DNA of 64,000 bases from positions 62,001 through 126,000 of the forward strand of contig NZ_JOFX01000001.1 of the NCBI RefSeq assembly GCF_000719345.1, in the 5' to 3' direction. Below, piece by piece: positions 35,656 through 44,438 of this stretch. Source of the stretch: Streptomyces sp. NRRL F-2664 (GTDB lineage: Bacteria > Actinomycetota > Actinomycetes > Streptomycetales > Streptomycetaceae). The notes under the pieces are model-generated. The model saw nothing but the letters and a program-made list of their open reading frames with translations. It ran no database searches and had not been told where the DNA came from. Positions within the stretch are counted from its first letter, which is position 1. Each line of letters begins with the position of its first letter. The position numbers and the translations under genes were made by a program.

Positions 35656-36381
35656 TCAGCCCATCGTGCGCATCCGGTGGATCTCGGCGCTCTGCGTGGC
35701 GACCACCTCGTTGGCCATCTCCTCGACGGCCGTGTTGTTCCCCCCGGCCAGCGCCTCGCCCGCCATCGTCAGGGCCCCCTCGTGGTGGGCGGTCATCAGC
35801 CTGAGGAAGAGCCGGTCGAAGTCCGCGCCCCTGGCGGCGGCCAGCTCCTGCAGCTGCTGTTCGGTCGCCATGCCCGGCATGGCACCGTGGTCGTGCCCTT
35901 GTGCGTGCCCCGGCTGCTGGCCGTGGTCGTGACCGGGGGAGGGGGTGCCGGAGCCCGCCGTCGGCGCCGGGTGGCGGGCCAACCACTTCTGCATCGCGCC
36001 GATTTCGGGTTTCTGAGCTGCGGTGATCCGCTCCGCCAGCCGTTTGACCGCATCGGCCGCCGCGCGCTCCGGTGCCAGCGCGCTCATCGTCAGCGCCTGC
36101 CGGTGGTGCTCGATCATCCGCTGCACGTAGGCGTGGTCGGCGGCGTTCGGACTGTCGTCGGGTTTGGCCTTGGCGGCCTGTTCGGGAGTCAGTGTGCGTG
36201 CGGTCTCGCCCGGCCTGCCCGGCGCGACGACCGTGGCCCGTCCGTCGTCGTCCCGGTCCGCCCCGCCGTCCTGGCAGGCCGTGAGGGCCAGGAGGAGGCC
36301 GGCGGCCGCCCACGCCGCGGTCGTCCGTAAGGGCCGCGTGGTCAGGGCCTTGCGACCCCGGAGGTCTGTTGCCATGTCCAT
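35656..36381 (-). CDS. DUF305 lipoprotein (duplicated ferritin-like helices)
   Basis: 241 residues with a lipoprotein signal: AAWAAAGLLLALTAC ends at the lipobox Cys (C36). Two DUF305 halves follow, each with a His-rich helix: AYVQRMIEHHRQALTMS and FLRLMTAHHEGALTMAGEAL. A His/Gly/Pro linker (PGHDHGQQPGHAQGHDHG) joins them. The HH pairs suggest metal binding; copper handling is often proposed but not proven. It is divergent from a secreted LVIVD protein, an arrangement that hints at a shared cell-surface role. Confidence 0.92.
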   Translation of the reverse strand: MDMATDLRGRKALTTRPLRTTAAWAAAGLLLALTACQDGGADRDDDGRATVVAPGRPGETARTLTPEQAAKAKPDDSPNAADHAYVQRMIEHHRQALTMSALAPERAAADAVKRLAERITAAQKPEIGAMQKWLARHPAPTAGSGTPSPGHDHGQQPGHAQGHDHGAMPGMATEQQLQELAAARGADFDRLFLRLMTAHHEGALTMAGEALAGGNNTAVEEMANEVVATQSAEIHRMRTMG

Positions 36382-36456
36382 GAAGGGAAGATACTGCCGG
36401 GGTCCTGGTTCCGTTCCCCTGCGGAAGGAACCGATCGGGCTCCCATGGGAGGCACA

Positions 36457-37941
36457 GTGACCTCGTTACGCACCAGGAGAGCGCATCAGAGGAGGGCGGG
36501 GGTGGTCGCAGCGGCGGCCGGACTCCTCGCGACCCTCCTGGCGGCCGGACCGGCGGCGGCCACCCCCGACCCGGGCGACCTGACGACCGGCCACGGCAGC
36601 CATCAGGGCACGGCCGCCTCCGACGGCGGGGGATCCGCCCCGGGCGGCATCCCCGGCCCGGACGAGATCGTGCACAGCGCCAACATCCAACACCTGGCGA
36701 ACGTCCCCTCCACCGACCCCGCCGTGATCAACTCGGACATCGCCTTCCAGGGCCGGTACGCCTACGCGGGCAGCTACAACGGCTTCACGATCTACGACAT
36801 CGCCAATCCCAGGACGCCGAAGAAGGTCACCGAGGTGCTCTGCCCCGGCGGGCAGAACGACATCTCCGTCGACGGCGACCTGCTCTTCCTCTCCACCGAC
36901 TCCTCCCGCAGCGACGACTCCTGCAACAGCGTCTCGCAGCCCGCGACGGAGAAGTCCTCGTGGGAGGGCATCAAGATCTTCGACATCAAGGACAAGAAGA
37001 ACCCCCGCTACATCAAGTCCGTCGAGACGGCCTGCGGCTCGCACACCCACACCCTCGTCCCGGACGGCAGGGACGTCTACCTCTACGTCGCCTCCTACTC
37101 CCCGAACGAGGCCTTCCCCGACTGCCGGCCGCCGCACGACGGCATCTCGGTGGTGAAGGTCCCGAGGAAGGCGCCGACGCAGGCCGCGGTCGTGGCCTTC
37201 CCGGTCCTCTTCCCCGACGGCGGCAACCCGGGCGCGCCCACCAACCCCGGCGTCTCCAAGACCACCGGCTGCCACGACATCACCGTGCTGCCGTCGAAGG
37301 ACCTGGCCGCCGGCGCCTGCATGGGCGACGGCATCCTCTTCGACATCAGCAGGCCCGAGCAGCCGCGCGTCATCGACCGGGTGCAGGACAACGTGAACTT
37401 CGCCTTCTGGCACTCGGCCACCTTCAACGAGCGGGCGAACAAGGTGGTGTTCACCGACGAACTCGGCGGCGGTGGCGGCGCCACCTGCAACGAGGCCACC
37501 GGCCCCGACCGGGGCGCCGACGGGATCTACGACATCACCGGCCGCGGGGACCAGCGCAAACTCGTCTTCCGCAGCTACTTCAAGATCCCGCGCCACCAGG
37601 CCGACACCGAGAACTGCGTCGCCCACAACGGCTCGCTGGTGCCCGTCGGCGGCGGCCGCGACATCATGGTGCAGGCCTGGTACCAGGGCGGCGTCTCGGT
37701 CTGGGAGTTCACCGACTCGGACCGGCCCCGTGAGATCGCCTACTTCGAGCGCGGGCCGCTGACGACGGACCGGCTCGGTCTCGGCGGATCCTGGTCGGCG
37801 TACTACTACAACGGACACATCTACTCGAACGACATCGCCAAGGGCCTCGACGTGCTGCGGATCGACGACCGCCGCACAGACAGCGCAAAACGGGTCCGCA
37901 TGGACCGGCTCAACGTGCAGACCCAACCCGACTACCGCTGA
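36457..37941 (+). CDS. Secreted LVIVD-repeat beta-propeller protein
   Basis: About 494 residues from GTG at 36457 (GGGAGG just upstream); ATG at 36445 is the alternative. An arginine-rich start and AAAAGLLATLLAAGPAAATPD form a signal peptide. The body has LVIVD-type propeller blades, such as YAGSYNGFTIYDIANPRTP and IKIFDIKDKKNPRYIKS, and an HTHTLVPDGRDVYLYVASY segment. No enzyme motif was recognised. It is divergent from the DUF305 lipoprotein and only nine bases from the convergent TetR gene. Confidence 0.9.
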   Translation: MTSLRTRRAHQRRAGVVAAAAGLLATLLAAGPAAATPDPGDLTTGHGSHQGTAASDGGGSAPGGIPGPDEIVHSANIQHLANVPSTDPAVINSDIAFQGRYAYAGSYNGFTIYDIANPRTPKKVTEVLCPGGQNDISVDGDLLFLSTDSSRSDDSCNSVSQPATEKSSWEGIKIFDIKDKKNPRYIKSVETACGSHTHTLVPDGRDVYLYVASYSPNEAFPDCRPPHDGISVVKVPRKAPTQAAVVAFPVLFPDGGNPGAPTNPGVSKTTGCHDITVLPSKDLAAGACMGDGILFDISRPEQPRVIDRVQDNVNFAFWHSATFNERANKVVFTDELGGGGGATCNEATGPDRGADGIYDITGRGDQRKLVFRSYFKIPRHQADTENCVAHNGSLVPVGGGRDIMVQAWYQGGVSVWEFTDSDRPREIAYFERGPLTTDRLGLGGSWSAYYYNGHIYSNDIAKGLDVLRIDDRRTDSAKRVRMDRLNVQTQPDYR

Positions 37942-37950
37942 ACCGTGAGG

Positions 37951-38580
37951 TCACAGGCGTGAGTCGAGCGTTCCGCCGGGCGGCCCGCCGTCCGGCGGGA
38001 CACCCAGCTCCCAATCCAGCCCGTAGCGCTGGAACAGCTCCGCGCGCAGCCGCGCGGCCGGCATCGGGGCGCCGGGCATCAGCACCGCCACGACGGCCCC
38101 CATCAACAGGGCGCGCAGCAGCGGATAATCCGCGTCCACATCCGCCGAGCCGTACCCGGCGAGGGTGTCGCGCAGCAGGGCGGCCAGCCTCCGCTGCTCC
38201 GGGCACTGCACGAAACCGTCGGCCGTGAGGATGCCCGCCATGTGCGTCCGCATCAGCAGCGGTTCGTCCCGGGCCAGCCCCAGGACCGCGTCGATCGCGC
38301 GCGCCAGCCGTTCCCGCCCGTCCGCGCTGCGGGGCTCCCGTTCCAGTGCCGCGTGCAGGGTGAGGTGCATCAGCCGGTGCACGGCCGCCTGCAGCAACTG
38401 CCGCTTGCCCGGGAAGTAGTAGGAGACCAGGCCGCGCGCCGCACCGGCCCGGTCGGCGATGTCGCCGAGGGTCGTGGCCTCGTAGCCGTGCTCGGCGACG
38501 AGTTCGACCGTGGACTGCAGCAGCCGCTCCCGGGAACGTCTGCGCAATTCTTCATTGACCGAGGCGCTGCGCGGGGACAT
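37951..38580 (-). CDS. TetR family transcriptional regulator
   Basis: 209 residues. The N-terminal HTH is clear: RERLLQSTVELVAEHGYEAT then LGDIADRAGAARGLVSYYFPGKRQLL. The ligand domain (about 60-200) has no diagnostic motif. It starts with ATG after AGGAG, and an inverted repeat with a TATATT box overlaps its promoter, so it probably represses itself. The divergent side holds no adjacent start: the next gene (PAP2) is on the same strand and ends at 38677, so the target gene is not obvious. Confidence 0.94.
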   Translation of the reverse strand: MSPRSASVNEELRRRSRERLLQSTVELVAEHGYEATTLGDIADRAGAARGLVSYYFPGKRQLLQAAVHRLMHLTLHAALEREPRSADGRERLARAIDAVLGLARDEPLLMRTHMAGILTADGFVQCPEQRRLAALLRDTLAGYGSADVDADYPLLRALLMGAVVAVLMPGAPMPAARLRAELFQRYGLDWELGVPPDGGPPGGTLDSRL

Positions 38581-38598
38581 GCTTACTCCTGCGTTGAC

Positions 38599-38611
38599 TG
38601 GCTCGCAGCCA
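38599..38611. promoter_or_regulatory. Candidate TetR operator
   Basis: TGGCT-CGC-AGCCA forms a perfect short inverted repeat within 30 bases of the TetR start. It lies directly beside a minus-strand TATATT box (38611-38616), a good position for autorepression. Confidence 0.5.
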
Positions 38612-38676
38612 ATATACTCAGCGCACGGGGTCGCCTGCTCTGGGTGACACGGGGGATCATCCAGGGCAGGCGCGCC

Positions 38677-39327
38677 TCATCCACAGCGCTCCCGCCGATC
38701 CCGGCCGCGCCCGCGGACGCACACCGACGTCGCCAACACCACCAGGGCCGCGCCCAGCAGCCAGCCCGCCACCACGTCCGAGAGCCAGTGCACACCCAGG
38801 TAGAGCCGGGTGAAGCCGACGCCCAGCACCGAGACGGCAGCCGCGGCCCAGGCGGCCGGCGCCCACCGCGGAGCCGGCCGGGGGACGAGCCACAGCAGCA
38901 TCCCGCACACCGCCGCCGCCGTCAGGGCGTGGCCGGAGGGGTAGGCCGCGTAGTGCGCCGAGTCCACCGGGTCCGACCACACCGGACGCTCCCGCCCCAC
39001 TACCGCCTTCAGCCCCTGCTGCACCAGCGTGGCCACGAGCACGACCAGCGCCACCCGCAGCGCCCGCTCCCGCTCGCCGCGCCACCACAGCGCGCAGCAC
39101 GCGACGGCGGCGAGCAGGCGCATGGCCCACGGGTCCCAGACCCAGTCCGTCAGCACCCGCATGGACTGCGTGACCCCGGGGTGGACGACGGCGTGCGCGT
39201 GCAAGTCCCGCGCGACCCGCTCGTCGCCCGCCAGGAGCGGCTGCCAGGCCGCCACCACCAGGGCGGTCAACAGCGCCGTCAGCAGTGCGCACCCGATCCC
39301 CACCCACCGAAAGTGATCGTTCCGCAT
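38677..39327 (-). CDS. PAP2-superfamily membrane phosphatase
   Basis: 216 residues with about six membrane segments. The three phosphatase motifs are complete: KAVVGRERP, YPSGHALTAA and TRLYLGVHWLSDVVAGW (Arg/His/Asp). Such proteins dephosphorylate lipid phosphates such as undecaprenyl pyrophosphate, phosphatidic acid or phosphatidylglycerol phosphate at the outer face of the membrane. It follows the M56 peptidase gene (39374-40318) with a 46-base gap; both are on the minus strand. Confidence 0.94.
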   Translation of the reverse strand: MRNDHFRWVGIGCALLTALLTALVVAAWQPLLAGDERVARDLHAHAVVHPGVTQSMRVLTDWVWDPWAMRLLAAVACCALWWRGERERALRVALVVLVATLVQQGLKAVVGRERPVWSDPVDSAHYAAYPSGHALTAAAVCGMLLWLVPRPAPRWAPAAWAAAAVSVLGVGFTRLYLGVHWLSDVVAGWLLGAALVVLATSVCVRGRGRDRRERCG

Positions 39328-39373
39328 ACGGGGATCCTCGCACCGGCGAACCCGGTGCGGCGCCGGACACTCC

Positions 39374-40318
39374 CTACCTCAACGCGCTCAGCCCCGGTAC
39401 GAAGGCCACCAGCAGGGGGACCGCCGGCACCAGCGCGGCCAGCGCCGTCAGGCGCAGCCGACGCCCCGGCGAGAGCCGGGGCGCGGCCGACAGCAGCCTG
39501 CGCACCCGCTGCGGTACATGCGCCTCGGGCGGCGACGTCGCCGTGAACACCCCGCGGTCCTCGTTGAGTCCGACGAGCGCCAGCGCGACCGTCAGCCGTC
39601 CGAACCGTCGCGAGGCCATGTCGTCGGCGGCCAGCTCCACCAGCCGGTGCATCTCTGCCTCGAAGGCCGCGAAGACCGGCACCTGCGGGAAGCCCCGGGC
39701 CAGCGCCCGCGAGCAGTGCAGCAGCCAGTCGTGCCGGGCCGCCGCGTGCCCCTGCTCGTGCGCCATCACCGCGTCCAGCTGGCTGCCCTTCAGCCGGCCC
39801 AGCGCCGCCGTCGTGACCACCAGCTGCGGGGCCGCTCCCGGCAGCCACCAGGCGTCCGGCCGCGGACCCTCCAGGACGACGAGACGGGCGCCCGCGGGAT
39901 CCTCCCCGGGCAGCAGCGGGGCACGCTCCAGCAGTTCACTGCCCTGCGCGCGCCGCCGGGCCCGCGCCCGCAGCACCTCTCCGGCCAGCATCGCCCCGGT
40001 CCACAGGCCGCCGCCCGCCAGGACGAGGGCGGTGCCGGCGGCCCAGGGGCCCCCGGACGCGCCGAGTGCGTAGGCGTCGACCACCCCGTGCGGGGCGACG
40101 GCGAAGAGCCGGCCCCGGACCGCCTGCCAGGCCGCGGCGGCGCTCAGCAGCATGGACAGCCCGAAGCACAGCAGCACCGCGCCGACGACGCACTGCCACA
40201 CCCACAGGGCCACGACCGGCTCGCGTTCGGGCCATTGGGCCCGGGCCAGCAGACGGGGAGCGAGCACCGCGGTCAGGGCGCCGAGCAGCAGGAGAGCGGC
40301 GGGGACCATCATGGCCAC
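39374..40318 (-). CDS. M56/M48-type membrane metallopeptidase (BlaR1-like)
   Basis: About 314 residues (GTG at 40318; ATG two codons later is also possible). Three to four hydrophobic segments in the first 115 residues precede a zinc peptidase domain with VMAHEQGHAAARHDW (HEQGH, about 187-191) and LVELAADDMASRR, which supplies the third ligand region. A last membrane segment ends the protein. BlaR1/MecR1 relatives sense beta-lactams with a partner BlaI repressor; no BlaI gene or penicillin-sensor domain is seen here, so this is the short orphan type. Confidence 0.9.
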   Translation of the reverse strand: MAMMVPAALLLLGALTAVLAPRLLARAQWPEREPVVALWVWQCVVGAVLLCFGLSMLLSAAAAWQAVRGRLFAVAPHGVVDAYALGASGGPWAAGTALVLAGGGLWTGAMLAGEVLRARARRRAQGSELLERAPLLPGEDPAGARLVVLEGPRPDAWWLPGAAPQLVVTTAALGRLKGSQLDAVMAHEQGHAAARHDWLLHCSRALARGFPQVPVFAAFEAEMHRLVELAADDMASRRFGRLTVALALVGLNEDRGVFTATSPPEAHVPQRVRRLLSAAPRLSPGRRLRLTALAALVPAVPLLVAFVPGLSALR

Positions 40319-40393
40319 CAGCCTATGAGCGGGGGACTACCTGCGGGTACGGGACGGGTGCATTGGTGACGCAGGACACGTCCGCGGGCACCG

Positions 40394-40924
40394 TCACATC
40401 GCCGGGAGCATCGCCAACATCCCCATCCCCATGGCCAGTCGGCAGGCCCTGACGAGTTCGGTGGGCGGGCCGTGCGCGGGGCCCGGACCGCCCGGCGTGA
40501 TCAGACGCGCCCCGCCGAGGACCACATAGCCGGCGTAGTAGAGCAGCAGGGCCCCGGTCAGCAGCGGCAGCCCGGCGCCGTGGCCGTGTCCGCCCCCCGG
40601 TCCGAGGCCCGCGGTGGCGGTCATGTAGACCATCGTCAGCGACCCGACCAGGTGGTGCGCGTGGTGGGCCCCGTCCCGCAGCAGCCACACGGCGTGCAGC
40701 GCCGCCGCGCAGAAGACCGCGCCCAGTACGGGCGGCCGCCATGCGCCGCCGCTCCCTAGGGGCACCGCCATCAGCGCCATGCCGAACCCCATCACCGCCT
40801 CTCCGGCGGCCGGCCCGCCCCACTCGCACGCCCTGCGCAGGCAGTACGCACCGCTCACGGCGCACAGGAGTACCAACAGCCAGGCGGAGAGGGAGGCGGG
40901 CAGGGACGAGGCGGATCCGTGCAC
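40394..40924 (-). CDS. DUF5134 membrane protein
   Basis: 176 residues from GTG at 40924. Five or so hydrophobic helices are visible (WLLVLLCAVSGAYCL, VMGFGMALMAVPLG, LGAVFCAAALHAVWLL, LLTGALLLYYAGYVV, MGMGMLAMLPAM). AHHAHHLVGSLTMVYM carries a His cluster inside a membrane segment, followed by GPGGGHGHG. The MGFGMALM segment and the His cluster are typical of DUF5134, of unknown function, possibly metal- or haem-binding. It is 75 bases from the M56 gene on the same strand. Confidence 0.85.
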   Translation of the reverse strand: MHGSASSLPASLSAWLLVLLCAVSGAYCLRRACEWGGPAAGEAVMGFGMALMAVPLGSGGAWRPPVLGAVFCAAALHAVWLLRDGAHHAHHLVGSLTMVYMTATAGLGPGGGHGHGAGLPLLTGALLLYYAGYVVLGGARLITPGGPGPAHGPPTELVRACRLAMGMGMLAMLPAM

Positions 40925-41053
40925 GGCGGAACCTCCCGGTTCGTCGGCGTCACGGGGAGAGATGCCCTTCTCGCACGGGGCTCACGCGGCCCCGGGATAG
41001 GCTCTCCCTGCTGTCCCGGCATGTCATATGCCACCGCACCGAACGGAGCGCCC

Positions 41054-41593
41054 ATGTCGACCGCCCAGCCCGCAGCCCTCAGCTTCCGCAGTGCCGTCGA
41101 GGCCGACGTACCGGAACTGGTGGCGCTCGTGGAGTCCGCGTACCGCGGGGACGCCAGCCGGGCGGGGTGGACCACCGAGGCCGACTACCTGGACGGACAG
41201 CGCACCGACCCCGACGGGGTCCGCGCCGTGATCGACAACCCGGACGGGGTACTGCTCGTCGTCGAGCGCGCGGACGAGCTCGTCGCCTGCTGCCACATCG
41301 AACACCGCGGCGACCACGCCTACTTCGGCATGTTCGCCGTACGCCCCGGGTTGCAGGGTGGCGGCCTCGGCAAGGAGATCCTCGCCGAGGCGGAGCGCCG
41401 CGCGCGCGACACGTGGGGTGCCGGCGAGATGCGGATGACGGTGGTGAACGTGCGGGAGGAGCTCATCGCCTACTACGTGCGCCGCGGCTACCGGCGCACC
41501 GGCGAGCTGAGCCCCTTCCCCTACGGCGACGAGCGCTTCGGCATCCCGCTGCGCGACGACCTCGCCTTCGAGCTGCTGGTCAAGCCCCTGTAG
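41054..41593 (+). CDS. GNAT family N-acetyltransferase
   Basis: 179 residues from ATG at 41054, with GGAG six bases before. SFRSAVEADVPELVALVESAYRG is a typical GNAT alpha1-alpha2 start; FGMFAVRPGLQGGGLGKEILAEAE contains the acetyl-CoA loop (Q-G-G-G-L-G); AYYVRRGYRRTGELSPFPYG ends the fold. The substrate is unknown. Such stand-alone GNATs often act on small amines or peptides. Confidence 0.93.
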   Translation: MSTAQPAALSFRSAVEADVPELVALVESAYRGDASRAGWTTEADYLDGQRTDPDGVRAVIDNPDGVLLVVERADELVACCHIEHRGDHAYFGMFAVRPGLQGGGLGKEILAEAERRARDTWGAGEMRMTVVNVREELIAYYVRRGYRRTGELSPFPYGDERFGIPLRDDLAFELLVKPL

Positions 41594-41664
41594 GCGGCGG
41601 GCCACCGGTCGCGCCGGCGGCGCCGGTGACGGACGGGGGCCGCGGCCGCCCGGGGCCGGCCGCC

Positions 41665-42357
41665 TCAGGCCGTGAAGCGGCCCGTGCTGCGGATCTCCGG
41701 ATGGTCCGTCGTCACCCCGTCCAGGCCGAGCGCCCGCGCCAGCCGCAGCAGGTCCAGCGTGTCGACCGCCAGGCCCGTCACGCGCAGGCCGGCCGCATGG
41801 GCCGCCTCGACCAGCTCCAGGGTGATCCCGCGGATGTCCAGGGAGACCGTGGCCGCCCCCGCGCCCGTCGCCCGGCCCACCACGGCCGCCGGGTCACCGG
41901 GGGCGGACCGTACGAAGAGAGCGGTCCGGACGCCCGGCACCCGCCGGGCCGCCTCGGTGAGCACCTCCTCGCGCGCGGAGGCGATCTCCACACGGGAAAC
42001 CAGGTCCCGGCGCAGCACCAGCTCCGCGAGCGCCGCTGCCGCGGCCCGGTCGTCGACGGACACCTGCAGCGGCGAGCGGACCGCCTCCAGCACCTCTTCG
42101 AAGACCGGCACCCGCTCGCCCTGACCGGCGTCCAGTCCGCGCAGCTCGGCCAGCGTCAGGTCGGCGACGGCCCCCGAGCCGTCGGTGGTCCGGTCCACGT
42201 CGGGGTCGTGCACGGCGACGAGGACGCCGTCCTTGCTCAGCCGGAGATCCAGGGCGATGGCGTCCATCCCGCAACGTTCCGCCCGAAGATACGACCGCAG
42301 GGTGTTCTCCGGCTCGACACCCATGACCCCGCGGTGACCGATGGTGAGGAAAGTCAA
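41665..42357 (-). CDS. GDPD-like TIM-barrel protein with missing metal ligand
   Basis: About 230 residues from TTG at 42357; the start is uncertain because an ATG 26 codons upstream has no good ribosome-binding site. IGHRGVMGVEPENTLRSYLRAE is the glycerophosphodiester phosphodiesterase N-terminus, and VAVHDPDVDRTTDG holds the second catalytic His. However, the usual E-L-D is A-L-D (Ala35-Leu-Asp37) and the later E-I-K strand reads V-S-V-D. Two metal ligands are thus lost. It may be a pseudoenzyme or have another reaction. The C-terminal GLDGVTTDHPE is typical. Confidence 0.85.
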   Translation of the reverse strand: MTFLTIGHRGVMGVEPENTLRSYLRAERCGMDAIALDLRLSKDGVLVAVHDPDVDRTTDGSGAVADLTLAELRGLDAGQGERVPVFEEVLEAVRSPLQVSVDDRAAAAALAELVLRRDLVSRVEIASAREEVLTEAARRVPGVRTALFVRSAPGDPAAVVGRATGAGAATVSLDIRGITLELVEAAHAAGLRVTGLAVDTLDLLRLARALGLDGVTTDHPEIRSTGRFTA

Positions 42358-42548
42358 GGTTCTCTCGCTTCCGTCGACGGCGGCTCCCCGCGCGGTCGCG
42401 GTGTCCCGACCGGCCGCGCGCGATAGAGGTCGCATGCTAGTGCGCCGCTCGCGGATACGGACCGTGCGTGCACGGGCCCGCGGAAGCGCCCCGGCCGCTT
42501 CCCGCCAGGGTTGCGCGCCCCCCGGCGGCCTGCCGCGGCCCTGTCGCG

Positions 42549-43193
42549 TCACCCGGGCGTGGGCGCGTCCCCGCCGGCTTGACGGCCGGTCGCCTCGACC
42601 CGCGCGGAGAGCCGCCCGAGGTCGGCCAACAACGCCTCGCCCAGTTCCAGTTCGGCCAGGTGCTGGCGCTCGCTCCAGCGCAGCGCGACGGCGGGGAAGT
42701 CCCACTCCGGCACGCCGGCCGCCTGCTCCACGGCCTCCCGCACGGCCGCCAGCTCGCCGCGGGTGCGCTCCAGGTGCGCCTCGACCATGGCGCGCAGCCG
42801 CGCCGGTTCGGCCAAGTGGCCGAGCCAGACCCGCAGCAGCAGCCCGTGTTTGAGGACCGGGGGGCCGGCGTCCGCGGTGTCGGCGGCCCAGCGGGACAGG
42901 GCCGCGCGCCCGGCTCCGGTGATGCTGTAGCGGCGCTTGGCCCGCGCCTCCTCGGGCCCCGAGCGCGCGGAGGACGCGTACCCGATGTCCTCCAGACGGC
43001 GCAGTTCGGCGTAGATCTGGCTGATGGCCGGCGACCAGTAGAAGAAGCGCAGCGAGGAGTCCGCCCACTTCTTCAGCTCGTACCCGGTGCGCTCGCCGGG
43101 GAAGGACAGCAGGCCGAGAACGGCCCAGGCGGTCGGTGGCAGGTCCGGGTGCTGCTGCTTCTCTTGCCTCTTCGCGGTGTGACTACTAGTCAT
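42549..43193 (-). CDS. PadR family transcriptional regulator
   Basis: 214 residues from ATG at 43193. LPPTAWAVLGLLSFPGERTGYELKKW and FFYWSPAISQIYAELRRLEDIGY are the PadR winged helix; the C-terminal helices (from about residue 110) form the dimerisation arm. Members respond to phenolics or drugs and often repress a divergent gene. The divergent gene here is a broken esterase, and a perfect palindrome overlaps the PadR start codon. Confidence 0.93.
   Translation of the reverse strand: MTSSHTAKRQEKQQHPDLPPTAWAVLGLLSFPGERTGYELKKWADSSLRFFYWSPAISQIYAELRRLEDIGYASSARSGPEEARAKRRYSITGAGRAALSRWAADTADAGPPVLKHGLLLRVWLGHLAEPARLRAMVEAHLERTRGELAAVREAVEQAAGVPEWDFPAVALRWSERQHLAELELGEALLADLGRLSARVEATGRQAGGDAPTPG
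43180..43192. promoter_or_regulatory. Palindrome overlapping the PadR start
   Basis: TGACTA-C-TAGTCA is a perfect 13-base palindrome covering two bases of the minus-strand start codon. It is a probable PadR autoregulatory site, and also lies at the breakpoint of the truncated monooxygenase tail. Confidence 0.5.
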
Positions 43194-43203
43194 ATTCCGA
43201 ATT

Positions 43204-44357
43204 GAAGGGGCCGACGAGATCATGTGCCTGGTCCAGATGGGCACGGTGGAACAGGACGCCTGCATGGAGACCCTGCGCCAGTGGGGCGAGAAGGTCATCC
43301 CGCACTTTCGGAACCTGTGCTGGCGGCCCCGCACCCGCGACCGCCGAGGCCCGGCGGGGCGGGGAAGCGACCGGGACCGTCTCGACCCGGCGGCCGCGGC
43401 ATGCGTCGACGCCCTCGCCGCCGCGTTCCCCGACCTCGGCCGCGGCGTCACCCGCGCCGACGAGGCCCGGCGGGTCCTGGCGGCCGCGCCCCGCCCGCCG
43501 GCCCGCCGCCCGCGTGTGGGGGCGGTGGCGGACCTGACCGTTCCCGGCCCGCCCGGCGCCGCGCCCGTACCGGTGCGGGTCTACCTGCCCGACCCCGGGC
43601 GGTGGCCGGGGCCCCGCCCCACCGTCGTGTTCTGCCACGGCGGCGGGTGGGTCCTGGGCGACATGGACACGCACGACACCACCGTCCGCCACCTGGCACG
43701 GGCGGCCGGCGCGGCCGTGGTCTCGGTGGACTACCGGCGTGCCCCCGAGCACCGCTTCCCGGCGGCCGCGGAGGACGCCCACGCGGCGCTGTGCTGGGCC
43801 GGCGGCCACGTGGACGACCTCGGCGGCGACCCGGCCGCCCTGGTCGTGGCCGGGGCAGCTCCGGCGGCAACCTCGCCGTCGCCTCGCTGCTGCTCGCCCG
43901 GGAGCGCGGGGGGCCGCCGGTCGCGCTCCAGGCCCTGGCGTGTCCGGTGCTGGACGCCGCCCAGGACCGCCGCTCGTACCGGACCGCCGCCGAGGGCTGC
44001 TTCCTCACGGCCGCGCACATGCGCTGGTTCTGGGAGCAGTACCTCGGGCCCGGCGGCGACGGCCGGCACCCGCTGGCCTCCCCGGTGCGCGCGGACCTCG
44101 CCGGGCTGCCGCCGGCCCACCTGGTGATCGCCGGGTGCGACCCGCTGCGGGACGAGGCCCGCGCATACCACCGCAGGCTGCGGCGGAGCGGGATCCGGTC
44201 GGTCCTGGACGGCCATCCGGGCATGTTCCACGGCTTCCTGGGCCTGGCCGGGGTACTGCCACAGGCATGTGAAGCCTTCGCGCGACTGGGCGGAGCTATC
44301 AGTTCCGCCCGGACAAACGGGAAGACTTTCGGTGAAGCCGGGGGTGACGCAGGATAA
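43204..44357 (+). pseudogene. Luciferase-like monooxygenase tail joined to a frameshifted HSL-type esterase
   Basis: The first 35 codons read GADEIMCLVQMG...GEKVIPHFR, which looks like the last part of a luciferase-like flavin monooxygenase whose front is gone. An alpha/beta hydrolase of the hormone-sensitive-lipase type follows: VVFCHGGGWVLGDMD is the oxyanion HGGG motif and VDYRRAPEHRFPAA is typical. At 43855-43856 one base is missing, so GDSSGG (the catalytic serine elbow) is broken; the rest (SSGGNLAVASLLLA to the His in GHPGMFHGFLGL) is in the next frame and ends at 44357. An ATG at 43222 could start the fused frame. A sequencing error would explain the shift but not the missing monooxygenase front. 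Confidence 0.8.
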
Positions 44358-44438
44358 TTTCCCGAATTGCCTCTTGAGCGGGAGAGCCTCGCACGCATAC
44401 GCTGTGCGGACGTGAGGTTCTCCTGTGGAGGAAGTGAC

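Noticed and set aside
39374..40318. A BlaR1-BlaI beta-lactam sensing pair with the M56 peptidase
   Set aside because: No BlaI repressor gene is adjacent and the protein has no penicillin-binding sensor domain.
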